From contig BJGE01000013.1 in NCBI GenBank assembly GCA_014190275.1, positions 1 to 37,448 on the forward strand: a DNA stretch of 37,448 nucleotides. Direction: 5' to 3'. Below, in pieces: positions 1-7,484 of this stretch (the stretch's first letter is position 1; each line of letters opens with the position of its first letter). Source of the DNA: Actinomycetes bacterium (GTDB taxonomy: Bacteria > Actinomycetota > Actinomycetes > S36-B12). A program made the position numbers and the translations under genes. The notes below the pieces were generated by a model. That model saw only the letters and a list, made by a program, of their open reading frames with translations. It was not told the origin of the DNA and did not search any database.

Positions 1-34
1 CGTGGGGGCGGGTGGAGTTGGACCGATGGGTTGG

Positions 35-77
35 TGTGTGGCTTGGGCCCGGTAGGGCGCAAGCCACACAGTTTTTC
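35..77 (+). terminator. Rho-independent terminator
   Basis: An 11-bp perfect inverted repeat (TGTGTGGCTTG at 35-45 and CAAGCCACACA at 60-70) encloses a second 4-bp stem (GCCC/GGGC around GGTA), giving a roughly 15-bp hairpin with one mismatch. A run of five T follows at 72-76. This is the classic layout for termination of a plus-strand transcript coming from beyond the left edge. The gene it serves is not recognisable in the 34 bases visible. An inverted repeat of a mobile element is the alternative reading, but the T run favours a terminator. Confidence 0.75.
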
Positions 78-403
78 TTGACGTGAAACGCGTTGTGAAA
101 GTGGTGGGGTCGTGTTGTATCAGGATTTGCCGGTGTTTGGGGATGTCGTGGAACGTTATGGGATCGGGCAATGCAACAGTGCCGAGCGGATCGCCCGCAG
201 GATTACCTTGGGAGGGAACTGGAACCCGGCGAATCCCGAAGGAGCCTGCACTGGTGGCTTCGAACAGCTGGTCCTTTTCATCTAGCCACCGTCATCAACT
301 CTGGCCGATCCATCAAAGTTACCGTGTCATTCCATTTGGCTGCTGGGGCAAATCTCGGTTTCGATCCCTCCATATCTCAGGTTCGATGCCCTCCAAATCT
401 TAG
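78..403. other. Stretch without a recognisable gene
   Basis: About 325 bases in which no frame gives a protein I recognise. One plus-strand frame stays open from about 80 to the stop at 283-285 and reads naturally in part (for example VFGDVVERYGIGQ and RRITLGGNWNPANPEG), so it may be the remains of a gene. It has no convincing start, ribosome site or family. No tRNA, array or transposon end is visible. Confidence 0.4.
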
Positions 404-568
404 GCTCTTGGTAGCGTATGTTCCCTGACGGGAGCGTTCGACGGGCTGTTCCCCCGCCGCGTTTTGCCCCTGGCTCTGGAGCGGCTCGTTGACGACCCGG
501 TCGTGCTGCTGGAGGGACCTCGCTCGGTCGGAAAGTCCACCTTGCTGCGCGACCAAGCGTCCGCCGGT
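404..568 (+). pseudogene. AAA ATPase (DUF4143-type) N-terminal fragment
   Basis: This frame encodes a short piece that looks like the start of the ATPases carrying a C-terminal DUF4143 domain: FDGLFPRRVLPLALERL, then a Walker A motif GPRSVGKST and LLRDQASAG. In such proteins the Walker A follows a short arginine-rich N-terminal segment, as here. Everything after the first 40 or so residues is missing; the usual length is about 400. The frame then degenerates and a different gene, a XRE regulator, continues in another frame. No ATG opens this frame (it is closed by TAG at 401-403, and the nearest candidate is TTG at 464), so the fragment is very probably not translated as a working protein. 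The junction looks like the scar of a deletion or recombination. Confidence 0.55.
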
Positions 569-587
569 CCCAGCGGAAACGCGCTCG

Positions 588-839
588 GTGATCGTGCAGG
601 GCTTCAGCCTCGCGCAGTTGATCTACGACCTGCGTACCGAGAGTGGACTGAGCCAGCGCGCACTTGCGCAGCGGATGGGCACGACGCAGTCGGTTATCTC
701 CCGACTCCAGGAAGGCGGGGGCAGCGGCAATCGCGTTGACACCCTCGCCCGCGTCGCCACCGCACTGGGTCGTTACCTGGTCATCTCCTTCCCTGAGACG
801 GTGCCGGCCAAACTCAACGACGCCGTCCAAGTCGCATGA
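588..839 (+). CDS. XRE-family helix-turn-helix protein (antitoxin-like)
   Basis: The product carries a Cro/C1-type helix-turn-helix: FSLAQLIYDLRTESGLSQ, RALAQRMGTTQSVISRLQ, then a GGG...NRVDTLARVATALGRYL segment and a short tail, SFPETVPAKL. This is the form of the stand-alone antitoxins paired with HigB/RelE-like toxins; no toxin gene is next to it. Start choice is uncertain. GTG 588 is the first start inside recognisable sequence, while the frame is open from 489. The usual 15-25 residues before the helix-turn-helix seem replaced by sequence from the neighbouring ATPase fragment, so the gene is probably N-terminally truncated and may be dead. The DNA-binding helices themselves look undamaged. 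Confidence 0.5.
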   Translation: MIVQGFSLAQLIYDLRTESGLSQRALAQRMGTTQSVISRLQEGGGSGNRVDTLARVATALGRYLVISFPETVPAKLNDAVQVA

Positions 840-856
840 CACCGGCGAAAGTCAGC

Positions 857-880
857 GAGGGGGGTGCAGAGGGGGGTGCA
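857..880. repeat. Tandem duplication of a 12-mer
   Basis: GAGGGGGGTGCA occurs twice without a gap (857-868 and 869-880). It lies just downstream of the XRE gene and looks like slippage at a G run. The 254 bases from here to the EamA gene hold no gene I can support. They contain two small inverted repeats (TTGCG/CGCAA near 906-920 and CGGGC/GCCCG at 983-999) of unknown meaning. Confidence 0.7.
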
Positions 881-1134
881 AAAGTGGCGTTTTGTGAGTG
901 GATCTTGCGGTGCACGCAACCCAAGGATCGTGCATCCTCACTTTCTCCCCGCTACTGAACAAAGAGGGTGTAATTGTCGAAACGGGCGCGTTGTGCCCGC
1001 TCTGCATGTCTGGGTGTGCGACTCTTTCTCTCGCTTTATGAGCCTCCCCTACTCCCGGCGAACGTCTTGCGTCCAACCCCATGTAAGTGCTGTGATAAGG
1101 TCGAACGTTTCTCTTCTCACAGAAGGCGACACCC

Positions 1135-1974
1135 GTGTACGTACTTCTCGCCTTGTCCAGCGCGGTCCTATTTGGCATCTGGGAATTTGGAATTGGTCGG
1201 TACCGCGGACGAGTGAAGGTCTACGGCATAATCCTCGTCAGCGCGATCGCAACAACAATCACGTATCTCTTAAACGGGGTATTTCGCCACGACTTGATGC
1301 TGGACAAGAATGATGTTCTCCCCGGACTCCTCGGGGGTTGCTTCAATCTCATCGCAACCATACTCGCGCTCAAAGCTTTTGCGCGCGGGAAAATGGGTGT
1401 TGTCACCGGTGTAGCAGCAGCTAGCATCTTGATACCACTTGGTTATTCATACTTGACGGGCGAGGAACTTTCACGGCTATCTGTTATCGGCATCGGTGTT
1501 ACGGTCGCCGGGCTTATCGCCTTCTACGTGCCTAATATGAAGGTTAAACCCGGTGAGACCAACTCAGTAATTGCGATCTTCTTAGCCGGCGGCGCTGCAT
1601 TATTTTGGGGGCTGGCCACCGTCGTGATTGACATTGGCTCACGGGTCAATGTTGCCGGTTCGATGTTGATGTCAATGATGCCGCAGATTTTGTTCACTTT
1701 TGTAGTCGTAGCCGTGGTTCACCGGTCCTGGGGTGGTTTGACGCGACGAAGCATCGCTCCAATCGCGGGTGCCGGGGTTGCCCTAGCACTGGGGAACCTA
1801 GCCTTCTTCACCGCTGCTAATGAGGGGAACCTCGGTGTCGTCTCGGTGCTCGGATCCCTTGACCCAATAGTTGTCGCACTCTTGGCCCTTATCTTCCTTA
1901 AAGAGAAGATGGCCAGGTCAGATCAGGTCGCCCTTTTGATAGTCATCGCCGGTACTTGCCTCGTGGCTGTTTAA
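1135..1974 (+). CDS. EamA/DMT-superfamily transporter
   Basis: A 279-residue, very hydrophobic protein with about ten membrane segments in two similar halves, the plan of the drug/metabolite transporter superfamily (EamA domains). The second half shows the family's typical end: NEGNLGVVSVLGSLDPIVVALLA followed by FLKEKM and a last helix. The substrate cannot be told from sequence; relatives export amino acids, nucleosides or other small metabolites. GTG 1135 is chosen because AGAAGG lies about nine bases upstream and the first helix follows at once. The gene stands alone, convergent with the ligase gene, and codon use looks less G+C-rich than in the core block. It is probably part of the accessory segment at the left end. 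Confidence 0.85.
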   Translation: MYVLLALSSAVLFGIWEFGIGRYRGRVKVYGIILVSAIATTITYLLNGVFRHDLMLDKNDVLPGLLGGCFNLIATILALKAFARGKMGVVTGVAAASILIPLGYSYLTGEELSRLSVIGIGVTVAGLIAFYVPNMKVKPGETNSVIAIFLAGGAALFWGLATVVIDIGSRVNVAGSMLMSMMPQILFTFVVVAVVHRSWGGLTRRSIAPIAGAGVALALGNLAFFTAANEGNLGVVSVLGSLDPIVVALLALIFLKEKMARSDQVALLIVIAGTCLVAV

Positions 1975-2016
1975 CAGTTAGGCCGCGCCAAACATCACCT
2001 TCTACACGGCGGTGTA

Positions 2017-2958
2017 TTAGCTGCGGTTAATAGCTGTGTGAACGAGTTGGGCTGTGATCTCACCCAGTGATAGTTCAGCGGCAGCGAGGGACTGCGGGAA
2101 CAAAGACGTCTCGGTCATGCCAGGGGCGACATTTACCTCGAGGAACCACGGAGTACCAGCTGCATCAACTATGAGATCGGTGCGCGACCAGTCACGTAAG
2201 CCGAGGACCTTATGAGCGGTAAGTGCAACATCAGCGCAGCGCTGGGCGACTTCAGTAGAAAGTCTTGCCGGCACAAAAAACTCAGTCGTACCAGCGGTAT
2301 ATCGGGCACTGTAGTCGTAGAGCTCACCCATCGGAACAACTTCGGCGAGAGGTAAAATCTGCGGCCCGGTTGGGGTATGGAGCACCGAAACAGCGACCTC
2401 AACCCCTTGGACCCAACTTTCCATCAGTGCGACATCGCTATAGGCGAATGAGCCGACCATTGCAGCGGGGAATTGGGTCGCGTCACGAACTAATGCAGCA
2501 CCAAGTGCTGAGCCACCCTTGGTCGGCTTTACGACCAAAGGCAGCCCGACGGTGTCGAGCACGGCCGCAAGAACTTCGTTAGCACCAAGCTCACGAAATG
2601 TTGAATGTGGCAGCGCGACCGCGGCCGGGGTGTTTACCCCGGCGTTTGCGAGCAAGGTCTTTGCGACCGGCTTATCGAAGGCGAGCCGGCAGGCTGCAGC
2701 ACCTGACCCAACAAAGGGGATCCGCAGTGACTGCAAAACATCCCGCAGGGCGCCATCCTCACCGGCTGCGCCGTGCAGCACAGGTACGACACAATCAGGA
2801 GCTTGTTGGCGCAGCCTCGTCAGCAAAGTTGAGTCAACATCGGCTTCGATAACTTCAAAGTCGGTCGCCGCCCGAAGGGCTTCGGCAACGCGCCTACCGG
2901 AGCGAAGGGAAACATCACGCTCTGGTGAGAGCCCACCGGCAAGAACTACAACCTGCAC
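2017..2958 (-). CDS. ddl: D-alanine--D-alanine ligase family protein
   Basis: ATP-grasp ligase that would join two D-alanines for the peptidoglycan stem peptide in the cytoplasm. Visible family marks are the N-terminal GGLSPERDVSLRSG, the ATP-grasp loop VVKPTKGGSALG, and near the C-terminus LEVNVAPGMTETSLFPQS, which matches the ligase signature EVN..PGMT.TS..PQ. The length of 313 residues fits short Ddl forms. The start is GTG, five bases after the stop of the aminotransferase gene, with no clear ribosome site, so translation is probably coupled. Many actinobacteria carry a second ligase elsewhere; whether this is the housekeeping enzyme or a paralogue cannot be decided from the window. In the usual chromosome order parB and parA would lie downstream of this position, but here they do not. 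Confidence 0.88.
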   Translation of the reverse strand: MQVVVLAGGLSPERDVSLRSGRRVAEALRAATDFEVIEADVDSTLLTRLRQQAPDCVVPVLHGAAGEDGALRDVLQSLRIPFVGSGAAACRLAFDKPVAKTLLANAGVNTPAAVALPHSTFRELGANEVLAAVLDTVGLPLVVKPTKGGSALGAALVRDATQFPAAMVGSFAYSDVALMESWVQGVEVAVSVLHTPTGPQILPLAEVVPMGELYDYSARYTAGTTEFFVPARLSTEVAQRCADVALTAHKVLGLRDWSRTDLIVDAAGTPWFLEVNVAPGMTETSLFPQSLAAAELSLGEITAQLVHTAINRS

Positions 2959-2963
2959 GCCTG

Positions 2964-4256
2964 TTACCGAAGATCCGGTGCGGGCATCGGTGAACCGCCG
3001 GCAGCGTGCAGTCGGCTGGTCGTGCCGAAAGTGTTAGCTAATTCCAGTTCACCCTCGACAACGGCCGCGAGCCGGCGCACCCCCTCGCGAATGCGATCGG
3101 GCTCGGGGTAGCAGTAGGAAAGCCTCAGGTTTTGTCGCCCCTGCCCGTCAACATAAAACCCGGTGCCAGGCACATAGGCAACAAGGGCAGCGATGGCCCG
3201 CGGCAGCATCGCTGTTGCGTCTAGGCCATTTGGCAAAGTCAGCCACGAATAAAAACCCCCGGCAGGGATCGTCCAAGTGGTGCCCTCGGGCATCATCGCT
3301 TGCAGTGATTCCAGGAGCGCATCGCGGCGATCGCGGTAGAGCTCACGGAAAACCTTGACCTGCCCCCGCCACGGCTGGGTTGCCAGATATTCAGAGATCG
3401 TTAACTGTGAAAAGTTAGAAGGGCACAGCACAGCGGATTCGGCAGCCAACACCAACTTCTCGCGCACCCCGTGCGGGGCAACCGCCCAGCCAACACGAAG
3501 CCCGGATGCGATCGTCTTTGAGAATGAGCCGAGGTAGATGACACCGGTGGCAGCATCTGCCCGCATCGCGCGAGGTACCTCACCGTCAAAGCCGAGCAAG
3601 CCGTAGGGGTCGTCCTCGAGGATAAGGATCCCGGCCTGTTGGGCGATGGCCAGGATTTCTAGCCGGCGCTGGGCCCCTTGTGATACGCCGGCTGGATTAT
3701 GAAATGAGGGAATGGTGTAGAGCATCTTGATGCGCCGACCCGATGCCCTTACCCGCGCAATTGCCTCACTCAAAGCCGCAGGTATTAGGCCTTCATCGTC
3801 CATTGCGACATGCTCAACATCGCATTGATAAGCCCGAAAAACCCCGAGCGCTCCGACATAGGAGGGTGCTTCGACCAGGACCACGTCACCGGGATCGCAA
3901 AAGACGCGGGTGACTAAGTCCAAGGCCATCTGCGACCCGGTCGTCACGACGATGTCATCTGGGTGGGCCACCACCCCGACATCGCGCATCACGTCCAGGA
4001 TCTGCTCGCGTAGCACCACATCGCCTTGCCCCGAGCCGTACTGCAGGGCCTGGGCACCTCGATCCAGGAGCAGCGTTCTTACCGTCTCAGCGATCTGATC
4101 CATGGGCAGGGCCTGCACGAATGGCATCCCGCCGGCCAAGGAGACAACTTCGGGGCGGGAGGCCACCGCGAACAGCGCCCGGATCTCGGACGCGGCCATC
4201 CCGTGGGTGCGCTCGGCGTAGGAGTCAACCCAAGGATCTAGCCGGGAGCCGGTCAC
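2964..4256 (-). CDS. PLP-dependent aminotransferase (fold type I)
   Basis: A 430-residue aminotransferase of the class I/II family related to 2-aminoadipate and MocR-type enzymes, but without an N-terminal GntR domain. The PLP site is complete: GSFSKTIASGLRVGW holds the Schiff-base lysine (K247), FHNPAG the pyridine-ring asparagine region, and EDDPYG the aspartate that binds the ring nitrogen. The amino acid substrate is not predictable. The gene sits where actinobacteria commonly keep such an aminotransferase, between the CwlM-thioredoxin genes and the ligase. GTG 4256 lacks a ribosome site; TATCGT lies eight bases upstream, so the mRNA is probably leaderless. The promoter overlaps the one for the divergent small gene. 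Confidence 0.85.
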   Translation of the reverse strand: MTGSRLDPWVDSYAERTHGMAASEIRALFAVASRPEVVSLAGGMPFVQALPMDQIAETVRTLLLDRGAQALQYGSGQGDVVLREQILDVMRDVGVVAHPDDIVVTTGSQMALDLVTRVFCDPGDVVLVEAPSYVGALGVFRAYQCDVEHVAMDDEGLIPAALSEAIARVRASGRRIKMLYTIPSFHNPAGVSQGAQRRLEILAIAQQAGILILEDDPYGLLGFDGEVPRAMRADAATGVIYLGSFSKTIASGLRVGWAVAPHGVREKLVLAAESAVLCPSNFSQLTISEYLATQPWRGQVKVFRELYRDRRDALLESLQAMMPEGTTWTIPAGGFYSWLTLPNGLDATAMLPRAIAALVAYVPGTGFYVDGQGRQNLRLSYCYPEPDRIREGVRRLAAVVEGELELANTFGTTSRLHAAGGSPMPAPDLR

Positions 4257-4263
4257 AGTCCCT

Positions 4264-4270
4264 TACGATA
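4264..4270. promoter_or_regulatory. Symmetric bidirectional promoter with shared -10 element
   Basis: The seven bases TACGATA contain TACGAT on the plus strand (4264-4269) and TATCGT on the minus strand (4270-4265). Seven bases after the first is ATG 4277; eight bases after the second is GTG 4256. Neither start has a Shine-Dalgarno. Both spacings fit transcripts beginning at or next to the start codon. No good -35 boxes are visible on either side. The call rests on geometry alone. Confidence 0.5.
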
Positions 4271-4276
4271 GGCCAC

Positions 4277-4420
4277 ATGATGCGGATCCTCTGCTGGGCA
4301 CTACTCCTTTTGGGGGTTGGGGTACTCGGCGGGTTCATCGCCCGGCTGGTTTGGCCGCACCCCGCGGCACCTGCCTACCTTGCGATGGCCAACCCGGAGA
4401 TCACGTCCGATAAGGCATAA
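4277..4420 (+). CDS. Small single-pass membrane protein, 47 residues
   Basis: This short frame encodes one strongly hydrophobic helix near the N-terminus (ILCWALLLLGVGVLGGFIARLVW) and a 20-residue polar tail ending in ITSDKA. No family is recognised. Support comes from the TACGAT box seven bases before ATG 4277, the form of many leaderless genes in this window, and from the clean membrane-helix composition. A second ATG follows at once. It is divergent from the aminotransferase and just upstream of the decayed toxin-antitoxin pair. The hydrophobic stretch makes a random frame less likely but does not prove expression. Confidence 0.45.
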   Translation: MMRILCWALLLLGVGVLGGFIARLVWPHPAAPAYLAMANPEITSDKA

Positions 4421-4431
4421 CACTGGGGTCG

Positions 4432-4683
4432 GTGCCCCGTTGCAGTATCGGATTAGATACCTCGGAGGTGGTCCTACTTGCTGACACTTCACGCCCGAAT
4501 ATCTCCGCGTACGAACATGGTCACCGCAGTCCTACTTTGGAGACCTTGGAGAGCCTGCTAGCGGCCAACGGCCAACATTTGGTGGCCGGTGCCTTGGTGG
4601 ATGGAAACTTGTTGATCGATATTTGGGCGGAAGCACACCTGCCCGATTCAATCCGCGCCGCTTGGCAGCCACTTATCGAGTAA
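4432..4683 (+). pseudogene. XRE-type antitoxin of an AbiE-like pair, degraded
   Basis: The core LADTSRPNISAYEHGHRSP followed by TLETLESLLAANGQHLV is the recognition-helix half of a Cro/C1-type antitoxin often found just upstream of AbiEii-family nucleotidyltransferase toxins. The first helices are damaged: the usual G-L-T/S-Q-R-E pattern is replaced by GLDTSEVVLL, and there is no convincing start (GTG 4432 is only the first available). The C-terminal part (LPDSIRAAWQPLIE) is intact. The stop lies 20 bases before the ATG of the toxin remnant, as in a normal two-gene operon. I infer an inactivated antitoxin; a short product with partial DNA-binding ability cannot be excluded. Confidence 0.6.
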
Positions 4684-4703
4684 GCCCCTGCGAGTTATGC
4701 GGT

Positions 4704-5090
4704 ATGCGTGAGGTCCCGTCCATTTTTGACTTTCAAATCGAAATACTGCGCCTATTTTTTCCCTGCCTGAGTCCTCCGGGTTCCTCCGAGTGGCAGGCAT
4801 GGCCCGGAGACTGTGATAGTTGACCTTGCTCTTTACTCGCCGCCGGTGCTTGCGCCGATAATTTCGGTCCTTGGTCCTACCTTCGCACCTGATGAAATTG
4901 CGGCCCTTAAGCCTCTTGCCCTTTTTGATCGTGCAATGCCACGGCCCTATTGTTCTGGGATTAGCAATGCGGCAGTTGAATAGATATCGAGATGCCGACC
5001 CGCCTATTCCATTGAACGAGGTAGCCAAGATGCGAGCATTTTTTGACGCGTGGGCGAGTGACTTAACCAAGGGAGGACTAGCCCGGGGCG
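4704..5090 (+). pseudogene. AbiEii/AbiGii-family nucleotidyltransferase toxin, frameshifted
   Basis: Pieces of one AbiEii-like toxin appear in order but in different frames. From ATG 4704 comes MREVPSIFDFQIEILRLFF. After a shift follow FSLPESSGFLRVAGMA, matching the family start LPE..GFLVAGG.A. Next is ETVIVDLALYSPP with APDEIAALKPLALFDRA. After another shift and a stop comes RDADPPIPLNEVAKMRAFF then DAWASDL, the usual C-terminal helix. The span is about 390 bases, half of a normal gene; the nucleotidyltransferase active-site segment between VAG and ETV is deleted. The remnant runs into the 3' end of the convergent cwlM gene. It cannot make an active toxin. With the preceding antitoxin remnant it marks a dead abortive-infection/toxin-antitoxin module. 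Confidence 0.65.
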
Positions 5091-6148
5091 CAGAACCTCT
5101 TGATCCCGGTAGCGATGCCTTCGGCAGCAGCATCTTGCGCCCAGGTCTCGTGGAGTCGGGCCGCATCCCCCGCATTTGACAGGTAGCCAAGCTCAACTCG
5201 AACCGCAGGGACGCGCGTCAGCCGCAGCAGATCCCAGGTGCGCGGATGGGTCCGGCAGTCAAGGGCGAACGTGCGCCGACACACCTCGCCTTGGATAAGT
5301 TCAGCCAGCGCCCGGCCATTAGCGGAGTGGGCGCCACCATCTGGTGCCCCGAAGTAGAAGGTGGCGGCGCCGGCCGGCGCCTGGCTCGAGGTTTGGGTTA
5401 CGTGTATTGAAATAACCAGATCGGCACCGGTGCGATTGGCGAAGTCGGCCCGGTCGGCATCGTCCAGGGTTGCTGTTTGCTGCGCGCTGCGGGTAAGTAA
5501 CACCTGGGTACCAAGTGCGGCCAGTCGGCCTTCCACTCGCACCGCGACCGCCTGGCAGATTTCGGCACCAAGGTCACTGCCCGGATCAATTAGCACCACT
5601 TTGTCCGCGATACCGGTTTGCAGTGAAGTCAAGTTGATGTGGTCGCGCAGCCGATCGGCGTTGCCACCGCTGATTGTTCGCATTAGGCGGTCGAAGGCCT
5701 TGAAGCATTCAGGCCCGCAAATACCATCGGTGTCTAATCCGACACCGCGCTGTAGATCGCGCAAGGCCACATCAGTGTTTGGTCCAAAGAAGCCATCTGC
5801 TCGGCCGCTGTCAAAACCAAGTTCATTGAGCCGGCGTTGTAGTTCAGCAACATCATCACCGGTCATCAAGTGCCCGGGCACATAACGAAGTACGCGATCA
5901 CCGAGTTGCCAGCGAGCTTCATCAAGTCGGCGGAATGTCTGCGGACCGACTACCCCGTCAACACTCAAGCCACGCTCCTGCTGAAAGGTGCGGACGGCTT
6001 TATCTAAATCATCATCAAAGACGTCGCTTGGGCGCGGTTTACTATCGGTAGAACTTTGGGTTGACATATAGGGAAGTAGACCCAGGTGCGCGAGCCGTGC
6101 GCGCACCTCCGCGACGGCCGCCCCGGTATCACCGTGGCGGATAACCAC
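5078..6148 (-). CDS. cwlM: CwlM-like protein: two peptidoglycan-binding domains and degenerate amidase domain
   Basis: Two PG_binding_1 domains (about residues 1-75 and 92-155; DGVVGPQTFRRL and DGFFGPNTDVAL are their signatures) precede an amidase_3 fold (about 183-352). No signal peptide is present, so the protein should be cytoplasmic. The first zinc ligand of amidase_3, the histidine of DPGHGG, is replaced: the sequence reads DPGSDLG with S191, and the loop after it is shortened. H249 (SIHV) and E319 (VRVELGYLSN) remain. In mycobacteria the homologue CwlM regulates MurA and is not a working hydrolase; the same role is inferred here. GTG 6148 overlaps the trxA stop by one base, the conserved trxB-trxA-cwlM order. 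The 356-residue chain lacks a long C-terminal tail, so the mycobacterial phosphosite region cannot be matched. Confidence 0.85.
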   Translation of the reverse strand: MVIRHGDTGAAVAEVRARLAHLGLLPYMSTQSSTDSKPRPSDVFDDDLDKAVRTFQQERGLSVDGVVGPQTFRRLDEARWQLGDRVLRYVPGHLMTGDDVAELQRRLNELGFDSGRADGFFGPNTDVALRDLQRGVGLDTDGICGPECFKAFDRLMRTISGGNADRLRDHINLTSLQTGIADKVVLIDPGSDLGAEICQAVAVRVEGRLAALGTQVLLTRSAQQTATLDDADRADFANRTGADLVISIHVTQTSSQAPAGAATFYFGAPDGGAHSANGRALAELIQGEVCRRTFALDCRTHPRTWDLLRLTRVPAVRVELGYLSNAGDAARLHETWAQDAAAEGIATGIKRFCAPG

Positions 6149-6468
6149 TACAGATACGGCGCCAGATCAGCGAGGAGTGCCGCTTTGGGCTTGGCACCGA
6201 TGATTGACTTAACGACTTCGCCACCTTGATAAACATTTAGTGTTGGGATGGAGGTAATGCCGTAACTGGCGGAGGTCTGCGGGTTCTCGTCGACATTTAA
6301 CTTCGCCACCACAATATTGTCGTTCTCGCTTGCGATCTCTTCAAGGATCGGGGCAACCATGCGGCACGGGCCGCACCACTCGGCCCAAAAGTCAACGATG
6401 ACCGCCTTGTCGCTCTGCAGTACGTCGGCGGTGAAACTTGCATCCGAGACCTTGATGGTCGCGCCCAT
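6148..6468 (-). CDS. trxA: Thioredoxin
   Basis: A 106-residue thioredoxin with the active-site motif WCGPC (C32 and C35), preceded by VIVDFWAE, and the cis-proline loop SIPTL. It reduces protein disulfides in the cytoplasm and is itself reduced by the thioredoxin reductase encoded immediately upstream. ATG 6468 is chosen over earlier in-frame codons because AAGGAG lies six bases before it and family members start at this point. The gap to trxB is 29 bases; the stop overlaps the GTG of cwlM, so the three genes are probably one transcript, perhaps together with the sigma and anti-sigma genes. Confidence 0.96.
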   Translation of the reverse strand: MGATIKVSDASFTADVLQSDKAVIVDFWAEWCGPCRMVAPILEEIASENDNIVVAKLNVDENPQTSASYGITSIPTLNVYQGGEVVKSIIGAKPKAALLADLAPYL

Positions 6469-6497
6469 GATGTTCTCCTTTGTTGTTGAGGTGCAGC

Positions 6498-7430
6498 CTA
6501 CTCGGCGGCGGCTAGATATCGCTCGGCGTCCAGCGCTGCTGCGCAACCGGTGCCGGCGGCCGTGATGGCTTGGCGGTAGGTGTGATCCACGAGGTCACCG
6601 CAGGCGAAAACCCCAGGTGCGGAGGTACGGGTTGACGACGCATCAACGAGCACATACCCCGCATCGTCCAGGGCGACTTGACCCGGCAGCAATTCAGAGC
6701 GTGGGTCGTGGCCAATTGCGACGAATAGGCCGGTCACGGCAATTTCGCGAGTTACATCGGTAACGGTGTCGCGTAGTACCAATCCAGAAACTTTGGCATC
6801 GCCGAGCACATCTTCGACGGCACTGTTCCAGGCAAAACGCATTTTCGGATTACTAAGAGCCCGCTCCTGCATGATCTTGCTGGCGCGCAATCCGTCGCGG
6901 CGATGGATGAGCGTTACGGTTCTAGCGAAGCGGGTCAAGAAGGTGGCTTCCTCAAGGGCGGAGTCACCACCACCGACCACCGCGATATCTTGATCGCGGA
7001 AGAAGAAACCGTCGCAGGTTGCGCACCAGGAAACACCATGGCCGGATAGCCGCTTCTCATTTGGCAAACCCAGCTCTCGGTAGCCAGAACCCATCGCCAA
7101 GATCACCGACTTACCGGTAAAGGTTCGACCGGAGCCGTCGGTAACGGATTTGATCTCACCGGTTAGGTCGACAGCCGTGACGTCGTCGGTGATCAACTCG
7201 GCACCGAACCGCTCGGCTTGCGCTCGCATGCTCTCCATCAGTGCCGGGCCCATGATGCCTTCGGCGAAGCCCGGGAAGTTTTCAACCTCGGTGGTGTTCA
7301 TAAGTGCACCACCGGCGGTGACTGCTCCCTCGAACACCAAGGGCTTCAATTGTGCTCGTGCGGCATAAACGGCCGCGGTATAGCCGGCCGGGCCCGAACC
7401 AATGATGATGACCTCACGGCGCTCACTCAC
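6498..7430 (-). CDS. trxB: Thioredoxin-disulfide reductase
   Basis: Flavoprotein of 310 residues that passes electrons from NADPH through FAD to thioredoxin. The FAD-binding GSGPAG lies at 11-16, the redox motif CATC at 136-139, the NADPH-binding GGGDSA after it, and the second FAD motif near the end ([10 protein letters not shown]). Length and order match bacterial low-molecular-weight reductases. GTG 7430 has AAAGG upstream. It lies directly before trxA and after the anti-sigma gene, the same order as trxB2-trxC in mycobacteria. Confidence 0.96.
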   Translation of the reverse strand: MSERREVIIIGSGPAGYTAAVYAARAQLKPLVFEGAVTAGGALMNTTEVENFPGFAEGIMGPALMESMRAQAERFGAELITDDVTAVDLTGEIKSVTDGSGRTFTGKSVILAMGSGYRELGLPNEKRLSGHGVSWCATCDGFFFRDQDIAVVGGGDSALEEATFLTRFARTVTLIHRRDGLRASKIMQERALSNPKMRFAWNSAVEDVLGDAKVSGLVLRDTVTDVTREIAVTGLFVAIGHDPRSELLPGQVALDDAGYVLVDASSTRTSAPGVFACGDLVDHTYRQAITAAGTGCAAALDAERYLAAAE

Positions 7431-7484
7431 AATAAACCTTTCGCGGAAGCAGGATCCCTAACGGTAACAATCTTAGGGTGCTGG

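Noticed and set aside
1-80. Transposon inverted repeat at the left edge
   Set aside because: The hairpin is followed by a T run and there is no transposase or second copy in the window; a terminator explains it better.
327-842. Long open frame on the minus strand opposite the XRE gene
   Set aside because: It is arginine-rich without family motifs and is explained by the G+C-rich complement of the plus-strand helix-turn-helix gene.
6469-6546. Longer thioredoxin start
   Set aside because: It would overlap the end of trxB, and the strong ribosome site lies before ATG 6468.
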